64,000 nucleotides of DNA from Pseudomonadota bacterium (lineage in GTDB: Bacteria; Pseudomonadota; Gammaproteobacteria; Burkholderiales; Rhodocyclaceae), in the NCBI GenBank assembly GCA_018240785.1, contig JAFEFC010000024.1, forward strand, positions 95,793 through 159,792. Reading direction: 5' to 3'. How positions within the stretch are numbered: the stretch's first letter is position 1; each line of letters starts with the position of its first letter. Positions 54,858-63,802 of the stretch are shown in pieces. Below the pieces are notes generated by a model. That model searched no databases and was not told where the DNA came from. It saw only the letters and a list, made by a program, of their open reading frames with translations. Position numbers and translations under genes: made by a program.

Positions 54858-55967
54858 CTACTTCGTCGCCCCGGCGGACAGCGCGTCGATCATCGCCCGC
54901 AGCGTGCGGATCTGCACGCCGTTCCTGGTCGCGTAGTCCTCGCCGGTGTAGCCCCACCAGTCCCAGCAGCCGTTCGGGTTGCGGAAGGGGATCGACACTG
55001 CCTGCGGATACAGCACGACGATGTGGTTGTTGTCGGCCCAGCGGTCATAGCCGGTGTTCTTGACGAACAGCGTGCCGTTGTAGAGGCCGCCGCCGGGGGG
55101 CGGGCGCAGCGGCAGGTAGCTCTGCCCCTGCTTGCAGCCATGCAGCGCGATGTGCACACGGCATGTCTCGCCCTTGGCACAGCTTTCCGGCACGTAGGCC
55201 CAGGCGGTGTTGTCCAGTCCCGTGAGCCAGCTGAACCAGCCGCCGCGGTCGGCCGGGATGTAGGCGCGCTGGTCGAATTCGATGAAGCGGCCGGCAGGCT
55301 TGCTGCCCGGCGGCTTCAGCGGGCCATAGATCCAGCTCAGCACCTGGCCTGCCGTGTCGTAGCCGCATTTGCCGATGTAGGGCTCCGTCTCCTTGTTGCA
55401 GGCGATGCCGAAGTCGGCGGTGGGCATGGTGTGCGCGGCATCGGCCAGCCGGATCGCCGACAGGTTGGACGCCGGCACACCGAGCGCGGCGTAGAAGGCG
55501 GACAACTGGTCGGCGATGACCGGTGGAACCAGTGTGTCCTTCGCCCCCGACACGGTCAGGATGCGGTCGCTGGCGACATCGCTGACCGGGTCGATCAGTC
55601 CCTTTTCCGCCATGGCCCTCGCGATTGCGGCCAGGCCTGGCGCATTCGCGCTGGTCGGCGTGACCTTGCACTGCACCGTCGGTTCGCCGGTGCATGAACA
55701 CTGTGCGACTGCCCGCATCACGTCGCCCTGCGAGCAGTCGTAAGGCCCGCCGGCGATCACGCCGGCCCCCTTGATGATGGACGAATGCGCCACCTGGAAC
55801 TGTACTGTCATGAAGCCACCGGACGAGATTCCCGACACCGAGGTCTGGCTGACGTCGATGTTCAGGGCCGGCAGTGGCGGGGCCGCCGTCGCCGGCAGCG
55901 ACAGCGTGCCAGCGACGAGGCCGAGCGCCAGCAGGCGGCGCGAAAGGGGGAAGGCAGAAGCACGCAT
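54858..55967 (-). CDS. Exported PHB depolymerase-like esterase
   Basis: A 369-residue alpha/beta-hydrolase with a signal peptide (about 1-29). The lipase box GISSG (46-50, Ser48) lies near the N-terminus, followed by VIAGGPYDCSQGD. The oxyanion-hole His is in IALHGCKQG, and the C-terminal half contains NHIVVLYPQAVSIPFRNPNG and CWDWWGYTGEDYATRNG. It resembles short-chain poly(3-hydroxybutyrate) depolymerases that are periplasmic or secreted, such as Rhodospirillum PhaZ1. Many cysteines fit an exported, disulfide-bonded enzyme. I chose the ATG at 55967. It could use external PHB or oligomers, complementing the phasin-coated internal store. Confidence 0.85.
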   Translation of the reverse strand: MRASAFPLSRRLLALGLVAGTLSLPATAAPPLPALNIDVSQTSVSGISSGGFMTVQFQVAHSSIIKGAGVIAGGPYDCSQGDVMRAVAQCSCTGEPTVQCKVTPTSANAPGLAAIARAMAEKGLIDPVSDVASDRILTVSGAKDTLVPPVIADQLSAFYAALGVPASNLSAIRLADAAHTMPTADFGIACNKETEPYIGKCGYDTAGQVLSWIYGPLKPPGSKPAGRFIEFDQRAYIPADRGGWFSWLTGLDNTAWAYVPESCAKGETCRVHIALHGCKQGQSYLPLRPPPGGGLYNGTLFVKNTGYDRWADNNHIVVLYPQAVSIPFRNPNGCWDWWGYTGEDYATRNGVQIRTLRAMIDALSAGATK

Positions 55968-56261
55968 CGGATTCTCCAGGATGCCGGTTAACCAGCCTGC
56001 AATGCCAAAGGCGTACCGCTGCGGCCTCTGGCGCGAGCTGGACGGCTGGCGGGTTTGTCGCAACGCACATCAATGCAGCAGACAGATTCGGCTGATTCAA
56101 TGTGCGATGCAGCATACCGGCATCATGCCTCAGTGCGAGGTCTGATGGAATCTCATGCACGTGAATGATCGCCGCGGTCCATGGCGTTCGATCCGCGGGC
56201 AGCGGGCGGTGCGGGGCGGGCTCAGTGAAGGAGCGCGAGCGCGGCGTCCTGGGTTGCAGGC

Positions 56262-56858
56262 TTACTGGGTCGGGAGGTTCTGCCCGGCGGCGCACGCCGC
56301 AAGGCCCCGCTTGTGGTATTCATCCTTGCCTGTCGCCAGGGAGTCGGCAATCGCCTTCACCTGCTCGAGGCAGGCTGTCATCTGCCGTGCCGCCTGGGCG
56401 GCGCCGAAGCCGTGCGCGAGTTGTTGCGCAGCGATGCCGGTGGAGAAGTAGTTGGCCGCCCGGCTTTCGACCTTCGTGCTCTGCGCGGTGTCGCCCATGC
56501 CGCGACCTTCGAAGATGCCGAACACCGACATCGAATCCCGGGTCTTCGCCGGCGCTCCGGCGCCGCCGTCGCCGAGGACGACGGTGAGTTTCTCGTCGCC
56601 AGCGCGGTTGTCCTCGCGCACCGCCACCGGCACGAGCGCGATGTCGTCCCGCTTGTAGCCGATCGACACGCTGACCGAAGGGTTGGCCGAGCCGCCGGTG
56701 GAAATGTCCAGGCCGCCGGTGGTCTTCGAGCCGTAGACCAGTGGCGCCATCGGCACCGTGTAGCAGGCCTGCAGCGTCAATGCGGCCAGCACTGCCGACA
56801 GCGGCCCCGGCAGGCGGCGGGTTGCGCTGCGGCTGCGTGTTGCGGAACGTGCATGCAT
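56262..56858 (-). CDS. Predicted lipoprotein of unknown function
   Basis: A 198-residue lipoprotein. An Arg-rich N-terminus precedes a hydrophobic segment and lipobox LQAC (Cys32). The mature part contains GSKTTGGLDISTGGSANPSV and an amphipathic helical C-terminal half with two cysteines. I recognise no domain. It follows another small lipoprotein by 3 bases, so the two probably act together at an outer membrane. Confidence 0.72.
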   Translation of the reverse strand: MHARSATRSRSATRRLPGPLSAVLAALTLQACYTVPMAPLVYGSKTTGGLDISTGGSANPSVSVSIGYKRDDIALVPVAVREDNRAGDEKLTVVLGDGGAGAPAKTRDSMSVFGIFEGRGMGDTAQSTKVESRAANYFSTGIAAQQLAHGFGAAQAARQMTACLEQVKAIADSLATGKDEYHKRGLAACAAGQNLPTQ

Positions 56859-56861
56859 CGT

Positions 56862-57170
56862 CTACTCCTTGCTTGGCTGGTCGGAGCCGAAATCGACGAA
56901 AAGACAGGATCGGGCGTCGTCCGGCGGGATGAATACCCCCTTCCACTGCAACCATCCCAGGGCGACGGTTCCCGGGACGGACGAGACCCCCAGGCTGGAT
57001 ACGGCGATCGAACTGGCGTGCGACTCGTCCACACTCAGCTTCAGGATGCCGAACTGGTGCTCGGTGCGCACCGAGCCCGCCGAATGGATGACCACCGTCG
57101 TGCATCCGCCAGCGGCCGTCGCGCACGCGCACAGCACGCATGCGCGCGTGGCAGCGAGCATGCGTGTCAT
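56862..57170 (-). CDS. Small predicted lipoprotein
   Basis: From the ATG at 57170 a 102-residue product: MTRMLAATRACVLCACATAA leads to the lipobox-like AGGC, then a short mature domain (TTVVIHSAGSVRTEHQFGIL) ending SDQPSKE. An upstream ATG at 57248 in the same frame is less likely because it would bury the signal sequence. No known family. Just upstream of the other lipoprotein and presumably co-transcribed. Confidence 0.6.
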   Translation of the reverse strand: MTRMLAATRACVLCACATAAGGCTTVVIHSAGSVRTEHQFGILKLSVDESHASSIAVSSLGVSSVPGTVALGWLQWKGVFIPPDDARSCLFVDFGSDQPSKE

Positions 57171-57422
57171 GACCGGGCATCCACCCGCGTCCCGCGCCTT
57201 CGAAGGGATCATGAATTCACCATAGATACGGCCGCCGCCCATGTCCAATGCAGTGGTGCCGGCGGCCCGTGTCCGCTGGCGGCGGGGAGACCCTCTGCAG
57301 TCTCATGGGCTATTGTTCAAGGGCCACTGCGAGCGAGTTCAGCACATGTACGGACATGACGCATTGCGGTGAACAACATGCGCTGCCCATCGATCCACCC
57401 TGACTGCGAGGACTGTCATCTC

Positions 57423-58763
57423 ATGAAACCCCTCTGCTTCGTCCTGATGCCCTTCGGCAGGAAGACCATTCCCGCCGGCCAGACGGTGGATTTCGATGCC
57501 GTCTATGCGAACCTGATCCAGCCCGCCATCGCCGCCGCCGGCATGGAGCCGCTGCGGGCGGACGAGGAGGCGGTGGGCGGCATGATCCACAAGCCGATGT
57601 ACGAACGGCTGATCCTGTGCGACTACGCAGTGGCGGATCTGACCGGGGCCAATGCCAACGTCTTCTACGAGCTCGGCCTGCGCCACGGCGTGCGGCCGGC
57701 GACCACGGTGATGCTGTTCGGCGAGAAGGGGCCGCTGCCCTTCGACGTGGCGCCGCTGCGCACGGTGCGCTACACGTTGGGTGCCGATGGCAAGCCGGCT
57801 GACGCCGCAGCCGGTGTCGCCAGCGTGACCCGTTTCCTCGATGAAGCGCGGCGCACCCAGGACGAGCCGCCCAAGGACAGCCCGGTGTTCCAGCTCGTCG
57901 AAGGCTATGTGGCGCCCGACATCGCGCGGTTGAAGACCGACGTCTTCCGCGAACAGGCGCAGTACGCCGCCGATGCGCGCAGCCGGCTGGCGGCCGCGCG
58001 TCGTGGCGGCAAGGACGCGGTGAAGGCGGCGGCAGCCGAGCTGGGAGACCTGTCCGCGGCCGAGTCGGGCGTTATGATCGACCTGCTGCTGTCCTATCGC
58101 GCGGTGAGCGACTGGCAGGGCATGGTCGATCTGGTGGCGGGCATGAGCAAGCCGCTCGCGCGCAGCACGCTGGTGCAGGAGCAGTACGGCTTCGCGCTGA
58201 ACCGCCTCGGCCGGCGCGACGAGGCCGAAGCGGTGCTGCTGGAGCTGATCGCCACGCGCGGGCCGAGCAGCGAGACCAACGGTCTGCTCGGCCGGGTCTA
58301 CAAGGACCGCTGGGATGCCGAGCGCAAGGGCGGCAACGCCTTCGCCGCCAGGGGATGGCTGAGGAAGTCCATCGACACCTATCTGCAGGGCTTCGAGGCC
58401 GACTGGCGCGATGCCTTTCCGGGTATCAACGCGGTGACGCTGATGGAGCTTGCCAGTCCGCCCGACCCGCGCCGGCTCGAACTGCTGCCGGTGGTGACCT
58501 ATGCGGTGAGGCGCCGGCTGGCGAAGGGCACGCCCGACTACTGGGACCATGCCACGCTGCTCGAGCTGGGCGTGCTGGCCAAGGACGAGGCCGCCGCCAG
58601 CGAGGCCACGGCCAACGCGCTGGCCGCGGTGCGCGAGAATTGGGAGGCGGAGACCACCGCGCGCAACCTCGGCCTGATCCGCGAGGCGAGGGCGGCCAAC
58701 GGCGAGGTGGTGGGCTGGGCCGACGACATCGAGCAGGCGCTGCTGGCGCGGGCGAAGGCTTGA
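57423..58763 (+). CDS. TIR/deoxyribosyltransferase-like domain fused to TRAFs-binding (DUF4071/TPR scaffold)-like region
   Basis: From the ATG at 57423, 446 residues. The N-terminal about 125 residues (CFVLMPFG, then MYERLILCDYAVADLTGANA and NVFYELGLRHG) match a TIR- or nucleoside deoxyribosyltransferase-like nucleotide-processing domain; the ADLTGxNxNVFYELG motif holds candidate catalytic Asp, Asn and Glu. The rest (about 150-446) is helical and repetitive (RSTLVQEQYGFALNRLGRRD, then ETNGLLGRVYKDRWDAERKG), like the TRAFs-binding/DUF4071 TPR scaffold known from animal ASK (MAP3K5) kinases and bacterial proteins. Start uncertain: an ATG at 57378 and a GTG at 57369 lie upstream in frame. No known partner is adjacent. 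Confidence 0.75.
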   Translation: MKPLCFVLMPFGRKTIPAGQTVDFDAVYANLIQPAIAAAGMEPLRADEEAVGGMIHKPMYERLILCDYAVADLTGANANVFYELGLRHGVRPATTVMLFGEKGPLPFDVAPLRTVRYTLGADGKPADAAAGVASVTRFLDEARRTQDEPPKDSPVFQLVEGYVAPDIARLKTDVFREQAQYAADARSRLAAARRGGKDAVKAAAAELGDLSAAESGVMIDLLLSYRAVSDWQGMVDLVAGMSKPLARSTLVQEQYGFALNRLGRRDEAEAVLLELIATRGPSSETNGLLGRVYKDRWDAERKGGNAFAARGWLRKSIDTYLQGFEADWRDAFPGINAVTLMELASPPDPRRLELLPVVTYAVRRRLAKGTPDYWDHATLLELGVLAKDEAAASEATANALAAVRENWEAETTARNLGLIREARAANGEVVGWADDIEQALLARAKA

Positions 58764-58800
58764 AGCCGGCGTGCGCCGGGCCGGGGATGTGCGCCGCGCC

Positions 58801-59601
58801 TCAGGCGCGCGGCAGCAGGGCCAGCGCCGCCTCGATCTGCCGCGAGGCGCGATGCAGCGCCGGCAGGTAGCGCTCGGCGGCTGCGGCGTGGGAGATCGCG
58901 CGGCTGAGGTAGATCACGTTGAGGGTGGCAAGCACCTTGTTGTCCTCGAATACCGGCACCGCGATCGCGCCGATCTTGCGCTCGGCTGCCCAGTCGCCCT
59001 CGTTGGAGCTGTAGCCGCGGGCGCGCGTCTGCTCCACGAGGTTGTCGATGAAGCGCCGGTCGGCGGCGAGCTTGCCCTGCACCGGGTCTTCGCGCAGCAG
59101 CGCGAGCAGGGCCTCGCGCTCCTCGTCGGCGCAGTAGCTGAAATAGGCGCGACCGGCGGCGGTGATCAGCATCGGCAGGTGCTCGCCGACCATCGCCGGA
59201 TTGAACGACAGCGCGCTGAAGCGGTGCGTCGATTCGCGGATCAGCATCGCGCCGCCGTCGGGCGTGCACAGGTCCGACGGCCAGCGCACCTGCTGCAGCA
59301 GATCGCCCAGCACCGGCCCGGCGACCGACGACACGCGCTCGTCGTCGGTGAAGCCTTCTGACAGCGAGCGCACCTTCAGTGCCAGCACGTAGCGGTCGTC
59401 CGATTCGCTGCGCCGCACATAGCCTTCCTCGATCAGCGTCTCCAGCAGCCGCCGCACCGTGGTGCGGTGCAGGCCGGTTTCTGCCGCAAGCTGGGTCAGC
59501 GAGGCGCGGCCCTTGTCGTGCCTGTTCAACGCGCGCAGCAAGTCCAGGCCGCGGACCAGGCTGCGAACGGTACTGTAGTCGGCGTCGGTGCGTGGGCGCA
59601 T
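58801..59601 (-). CDS. mhpR: IclR-family activator MhpR
   Basis: A 266-residue IclR-type regulator: N-terminal winged helix (about 10-70; LVRGLDLLRALNRHDKGRAS, then ETGLHRTTVRRLLETLIEEG) and C-terminal effector domain (about 85-255). MhpR activates 3-(3-hydroxyphenyl)propionate degradation genes; its divergent position from mhpA supports the name. It starts at ATG 59601. The 192-base divergent gap holds a palindrome suited to its binding. Confidence 0.88.
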   Translation of the reverse strand: MRPRTDADYSTVRSLVRGLDLLRALNRHDKGRASLTQLAAETGLHRTTVRRLLETLIEEGYVRRSESDDRYVLALKVRSLSEGFTDDERVSSVAGPVLGDLLQQVRWPSDLCTPDGGAMLIRESTHRFSALSFNPAMVGEHLPMLITAAGRAYFSYCADEEREALLALLREDPVQGKLAADRRFIDNLVEQTRARGYSSNEGDWAAERKIGAIAVPVFEDNKVLATLNVIYLSRAISHAAAAERYLPALHRASRQIEAALALLPRA

Positions 59602-59623
59602 GGTTTATGAAAAGCCTTTTAAA

Positions 59624-59642
59624 ACAGCATTGTGCATGCTGT
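59624..59642. promoter_or_regulatory. Candidate MhpR operator
   Basis: ACAGCAT-TGTGC-ATGCTGT is a 19-base inverted repeat with perfect 7-base arms, 22 bases upstream of mhpR and about 150 before mhpA. Its place in the divergent promoter region suggests binding by MhpR. Confidence 0.55.
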
Positions 59643-59793
59643 GGACGCAGACGCAAGTCTTGTTGAGCGAGATGGTGGGTATTCCTAGAATTTGCTCCAG
59701 ATCAAAAATACATTCATCAACCAATTCAATAAACCAGTCTGCGCAGGCGGATCGACGCCCGAGACCGACGCGCAGGTCGATGAGGAGACCCCC

Positions 59794-61515
59794 ATGAGTG
59801 AAGCCCGTCAATTCGATGCCGACGTGATCGTTGTCGGAGCCGGCCCCGTTGGCCTCAGCCTGGCCAACATGCTCGGCATGCATGGCGTCAAGGCGCTGCT
59901 GCTCGAGCGCGGTGAAGAGCTGATCGACTACCCGCGCGCCGTCGGCATGGACGACGAGTGCCTGCGCGCGCTGCAGGGCTTCGGCATGGCCGACGCGGTG
60001 CAGGAGCACCTGACGCCCTACCACTGGATGCGCTTCGTCACCAGGACCGGGCGCTGCTTCGCCTCCATCGAGCCGCGCACCGACGAATTCGGCTGGTCGC
60101 GCCGCAACGCCTTCAACCAGCCGCTGGTGGACCGCGTGCTGCTGGACGGCCTGAAGCGCTTCCCCAACGTGGAAGTGCGCATGGGCAGCGACGTCATGCG
60201 CTTCGAGCAGGATGCCGACGGCGTGACGCTCGACATCAAGCGCACCGACGGTTCGGTCTGCACGCTGCGCACGCGCTGGCTGGTGGGCAGCGACGGCGGC
60301 CGCAGCCCGATCCGCACCGCGCTGAACGTCGGTTTCGGAGGCTTCACCGACACCTCGAAGTGGCTGGTGGTGGACGTGCGCAACGACCCGCTCGGCGTCC
60401 CCAACATCTACATGCACTGCGATCCGTCGCGCCCCTACGTGTCGGTCGCGCTGCCGGATTCGATCCGCCGCTTCGAGTTCATGATCTTCGAGAACGAATC
60501 CGAAGAGGAAATGACCCAGCCGCACAACATGGCGATGCTGATGGCCAAGGTGCTGCCCCCGGGCGTCGATGCGAACAGCATCGACTACATCCGCAAGCGC
60601 GTGTATACGCACAACGCCCGCATCGCCGATCGCTGGAAGGTGGGCCGGGTGATGCTGGCGGGCGACGCCGCGCACATCATGCCGGTGTGGCAGGGCCAGG
60701 GTTACAACACCGGCATGCGCGACGCCGCCAACCTGGGCTGGAAGCTGGCCTATGTGGTGAAGGGCATCGCCTCCGAGAAGCTGCTCGACACCTACCAGCT
60801 CGAGCGTCCGCCTCACGCCAAGGCGATGATCGATCTGTCGGTGACCGCCGGCCGCATCTTCTCGCCGCGCAGCCCCTGGGTGGCATCGGCGCGCGACTTC
60901 GCCACCTGGGCGCTGAACCTGATCCCGCCGGCCAAGCGCTACTTCACCGAGATGCGCTTCAAGCCGATGCCCAAATACGAGACCGGTCTCGTCGTGCGCG
61001 AGTCCGAAGTCAATGTGGAAGCCTCGGTCGGCCAGCTCGTATGCCAGATCCTGAAGAAGACGCCGCTTGCGCGCTTCGTTCCGGCGCCTCGCAAGAAGGA
61101 CAAGTCGCCCGTCGGCAAGCTCTTCATCCAGCCCAGGGTGCGCACCCGCGCCGGCGAGGTGAAGCTGCTCGACGACGTGCTGGGCAGCGGCTTCGCGCTG
61201 GTGTGCTGGGGCGTGGATCCGAGCTTCTGGCTCAATCCGAAGAGCCGCGAAATCCTCGCCGCGCTCGGCGCGCCGATCATCACCGTCAAGCCGGTGGTGC
61301 AGATGAACCGCGACAAGGACATCGGGCCCGACGCCATCGTCGTCGGCGACGAGCAGATGCGCCTCAAGGAGTGGTTCGGCAGCTACGACGGCGCAGTGGC
61401 GGTGATCCGCCCCGACCGCTTCGTCGCCGGCCTGGCCTACCCGTCCAAGATCAACGAACTGCTGGCCCAGGTGGCCGACAAGATGGGCCTCAACGTGACC
61501 AAGGGAGCCGCGTGA
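59794..61515 (+). CDS. mhpA: 3-(3-hydroxyphenyl)propionate hydroxylase
   Basis: A 573-residue FAD-dependent aromatic monooxygenase. Dinucleotide-binding [18 protein letters not shown] (about 12-29), the DG motif [10 protein letters not shown], and FAD ribityl-binding [20 protein letters not shown] are present; the C-terminal thioredoxin-like domain follows. MhpA adds a second ring hydroxyl to 3-hydroxyphenylpropionate with NADH and O2. I chose the ATG at 59794, behind GAGGAGA. The stop overlaps mhpB (TGATG). Substrate is inferred from the mhpR-mhpB context. Confidence 0.9.
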   Translation: MSEARQFDADVIVVGAGPVGLSLANMLGMHGVKALLLERGEELIDYPRAVGMDDECLRALQGFGMADAVQEHLTPYHWMRFVTRTGRCFASIEPRTDEFGWSRRNAFNQPLVDRVLLDGLKRFPNVEVRMGSDVMRFEQDADGVTLDIKRTDGSVCTLRTRWLVGSDGGRSPIRTALNVGFGGFTDTSKWLVVDVRNDPLGVPNIYMHCDPSRPYVSVALPDSIRRFEFMIFENESEEEMTQPHNMAMLMAKVLPPGVDANSIDYIRKRVYTHNARIADRWKVGRVMLAGDAAHIMPVWQGQGYNTGMRDAANLGWKLAYVVKGIASEKLLDTYQLERPPHAKAMIDLSVTAGRIFSPRSPWVASARDFATWALNLIPPAKRYFTEMRFKPMPKYETGLVVRESEVNVEASVGQLVCQILKKTPLARFVPAPRKKDKSPVGKLFIQPRVRTRAGEVKLLDDVLGSGFALVCWGVDPSFWLNPKSREILAALGAPIITVKPVVQMNRDKDIGPDAIVVGDEQMRLKEWFGSYDGAVAVIRPDRFVAGLAYPSKINELLAQVADKMGLNVTKGAA

Positions 61516-62462
61516 TGCAGGCCCTGCTGCAGTGCCTGTCGCATACGCCGCTGAAGGGCTACTACGACCCCGACGCCGCCGTGGTGCGGGAAGTGGCCGG
61601 CATGGTGGCAAAGCTGCGCGGCGAGGTCGAGGCCTTCGATCCGCAGGTCATCTACGTCTTCTGGCCGGATCACCTGAACGGCTTCTTCCTCGACACCATG
61701 CCGCAGTTCTGCATCGGCATGGCGGCGGAGTCGGTGGGTGATTACCAGACGAGCGCCGGCCCGCTGAACGTGCCGCGCGAACTGGCCGAGGCCTGCGCCA
61801 ACGCGGTGGTGGAAGCCGACGTCGACCTCGGCTTTTCCTACCGCATGCAGGTGGATCACGGCTGCGCCCAGCCGCTGGAGGAGCTGACCGGCGCGCTGGC
61901 GCGCTATCCGGTGGTGCCGATCTTCATCAATTCGGTGGCGCCACCGGTGGTGAAGATGCGTCGCGCCCGTCTCCTGGGCGAGGCGGTCGGCCGCTTCGCC
62001 CGCGCGCGCGGCGAACGTGCGCTGTTCATCGGCTCGGGTGGACTGTCGCACAACCCGCCGGTGCCGCAGATGGCCACCGCCACCGATCCGGACGTGATCG
62101 AACGCCTGATCAGCAACCGCAACCCGTCGAAGGACGCGCGCGATGCTCGCCAGGCGCGCACCATCGCAGCGGCCGAGGCCTTCACCGCCGGCACCAGCAC
62201 GCTGCATCCGCTCAACGCCGAGTGGGATCGTCGCCTGATGGCGCAACTGGCCGCACGCGACTGGGCGGCGATCGACGCCTACCGCAACGCGGACATCACC
62301 GCCGATGCCGGCGGTTCCGCGCATGAGGCCAAGACCTGGGTGGCGGCAGCGGCGGCGATGGATGCCGCCTGCGCCGGCGCCTGGCAGGCCGAAGAACGCT
62401 ACTACCGGGAAATTCCCGAATGGATTGCCGGCTTTGGTGCGCTCACCGGCCGGTCCGCATGA
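61515..62462 (+). CDS. mhpB: 3-(2,3-dihydroxyphenyl)propionate 1,2-dioxygenase
   Basis: A 315-residue type III (LigB-like) extradiol dioxygenase, the usual MhpB length. Fe(II)- and acid/base-related His residues appear in [34 protein letters not shown] and [11 protein letters not shown]. It opens the catechol ring formed by MhpA. Start ATG overlaps the mhpA stop. The hydrolase and later mhp steps are not in the window and probably lie beyond the transporter genes. Confidence 0.92.
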   Translation: MQALLQCLSHTPLKGYYDPDAAVVREVAGMVAKLRGEVEAFDPQVIYVFWPDHLNGFFLDTMPQFCIGMAAESVGDYQTSAGPLNVPRELAEACANAVVEADVDLGFSYRMQVDHGCAQPLEELTGALARYPVVPIFINSVAPPVVKMRRARLLGEAVGRFARARGERALFIGSGGLSHNPPVPQMATATDPDVIERLISNRNPSKDARDARQARTIAAAEAFTAGTSTLHPLNAEWDRRLMAQLAARDWAAIDAYRNADITADAGGSAHEAKTWVAAAAAMDAACAGAWQAEERYYREIPEWIAGFGALTGRSA

Positions 62463-62525
62463 AAAGCAAGCCCCAGCAGCACGCCACATACCCATAAGAC
62501 GCAGTCCGAGAGACAGGAGATGACC

Positions 62526-63662
62526 ATGACCACACGCATCAAGACCCTCGCCGCACTCACCTTTGCCCTGGCCGCCGGCCAGGCCGCCGCCGACATCAAC
62601 GTCGGCGTGGTGTTCTCGCTCACCGGTCCCGCCGCCTCGCTCGGCGCCGAGACGAAGAAGGCCATCGATCTGCTGCCCACCACGCTGGGCAATGAGAAGA
62701 TCAACTACATCGTGCTCGATGACGCCACGGATCCGACCAACGCGGTGAAGAACGCACGCAAGCTGATCGGCGAGAGCAAGGTCGACGCCATCATCGGCCC
62801 CAACCTGATCACCAACGGGCTGGCGATGGCCGACGTGGTCAACGAGGAAAAGGTGCCGATGCTGTCGATCGCGCCGGTCGACGTTGCGCCCGAGAAGCGT
62901 CAGTGGGTGTTCCGCGTCGAGCCCTCGGCGGAGGTGATGGTCGGCCGCGTGGTCGAGGACATGAAGGCCAAGGGCGTGAAGTCCGTCGGCTTCATCGGCT
63001 TCTCCGACTCCTGGGGCGAACTGTTGCTGAAGGCGCTGACCAGGACCACCGAGGCCGCCGGCATCAAGATCGTCGCTACCGAGCGCTACGCCCGTACCGA
63101 CACCTCCGTCACCGGCCAGGCACTGAAGGTGCTGGCAGCCAAGCCCGACGCGGTCTTCGTCGGCGGCTCCGGCACGCCGGCGGCGTTGCCGCAGACCACA
63201 CTGCGCGAGCGGGGCTTCAAGGGCCCGATCTACCAGTCGCACGCGGTGGCCAACAGGGAGTTCCTGCGCGTCGGCGGCAAGGCCGTTGACGGCGCCCGCC
63301 TGCCGGTGGCCCCGGTGCTGGTGGCCGAGCAACTGGCTGACAGCCACCCGAACAAGAAGGCGGGCGTCGCCTTCCTGCAGAAGCTCGAAGGCAAGCTCGG
63401 CCCGGATTCGCGCTCGACCTTCGCCGGTGCGTCGTGGGACGCCTGGCTGCTGCTCGAGAACGCGATGACCACCGCGCTGAAATCTGCCAAGCCCGGCACC
63501 CCGGCCTTCCGCGATGGCGTGCGTGCCGCGCTGGAAAAGACCTCCGGCCTCGTCGGCGCCAACGGTACCTACACGATGAGCGCCACCGACCACGGCGGCT
63601 ATGACCCGAAGGCGGTCGTGCTCATCGAAGTCGCCAACGGCAAGTGGCAACTGGTCAAGTAA
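62526..63662 (+). CDS. Liv-type ABC transporter substrate-binding protein (aromatic acid?)
   Basis: A 378-residue periplasmic binding protein of the branched-chain amino acid/amide family, signal peptide about 1-23 (ending GQAAA). Core features: GVVFSLTGPAASLGAE, DDATDPTNAVKNARKLIGES, VGFIGFSDSWGELLL. Placed directly after mhpB, it probably binds an aromatic or phenylpropionoid acid rather than leucine. I chose the ATG at 62526, which has AGGAG at optimal distance; another ATG lies 6 bases before it. A hairpin separates it from the permease. Confidence 0.88.
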   Translation: MTTRIKTLAALTFALAAGQAAADINVGVVFSLTGPAASLGAETKKAIDLLPTTLGNEKINYIVLDDATDPTNAVKNARKLIGESKVDAIIGPNLITNGLAMADVVNEEKVPMLSIAPVDVAPEKRQWVFRVEPSAEVMVGRVVEDMKAKGVKSVGFIGFSDSWGELLLKALTRTTEAAGIKIVATERYARTDTSVTGQALKVLAAKPDAVFVGGSGTPAALPQTTLRERGFKGPIYQSHAVANREFLRVGGKAVDGARLPVAPVLVAEQLADSHPNKKAGVAFLQKLEGKLGPDSRSTFAGASWDAWLLLENAMTTALKSAKPGTPAFRDGVRAALEKTSGLVGANGTYTMSATDHGGYDPKAVVLIEVANGKWQLVK

Positions 63663-63734
63663 GGCAACCGGCCCAGTGACGCAGACGACCGCGTGACCCA
63701 GGGCGTGGCCGCTTGCCGGCCCGCCTGACGCTGG

Positions 63735-63764
63735 CCTCGCGAGGGAGCACGCTCCCTCGCGAGG
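63735..63764 (+). promoter_or_regulatory. Intercistronic hairpin, binding protein / permease
   Basis: A perfect 14-base-pair stem (63735-63748 with 63751-63764, 2-base loop) without a T-run. It probably protects the binding-protein mRNA and lowers expression of downstream permease genes, a common device in ABC operons. Confidence 0.65.
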
Positions 63765-63802
63765 CGTCGTCACGCCGGGCTCGCGTTCGACGGAGGAGAC
63801 AA

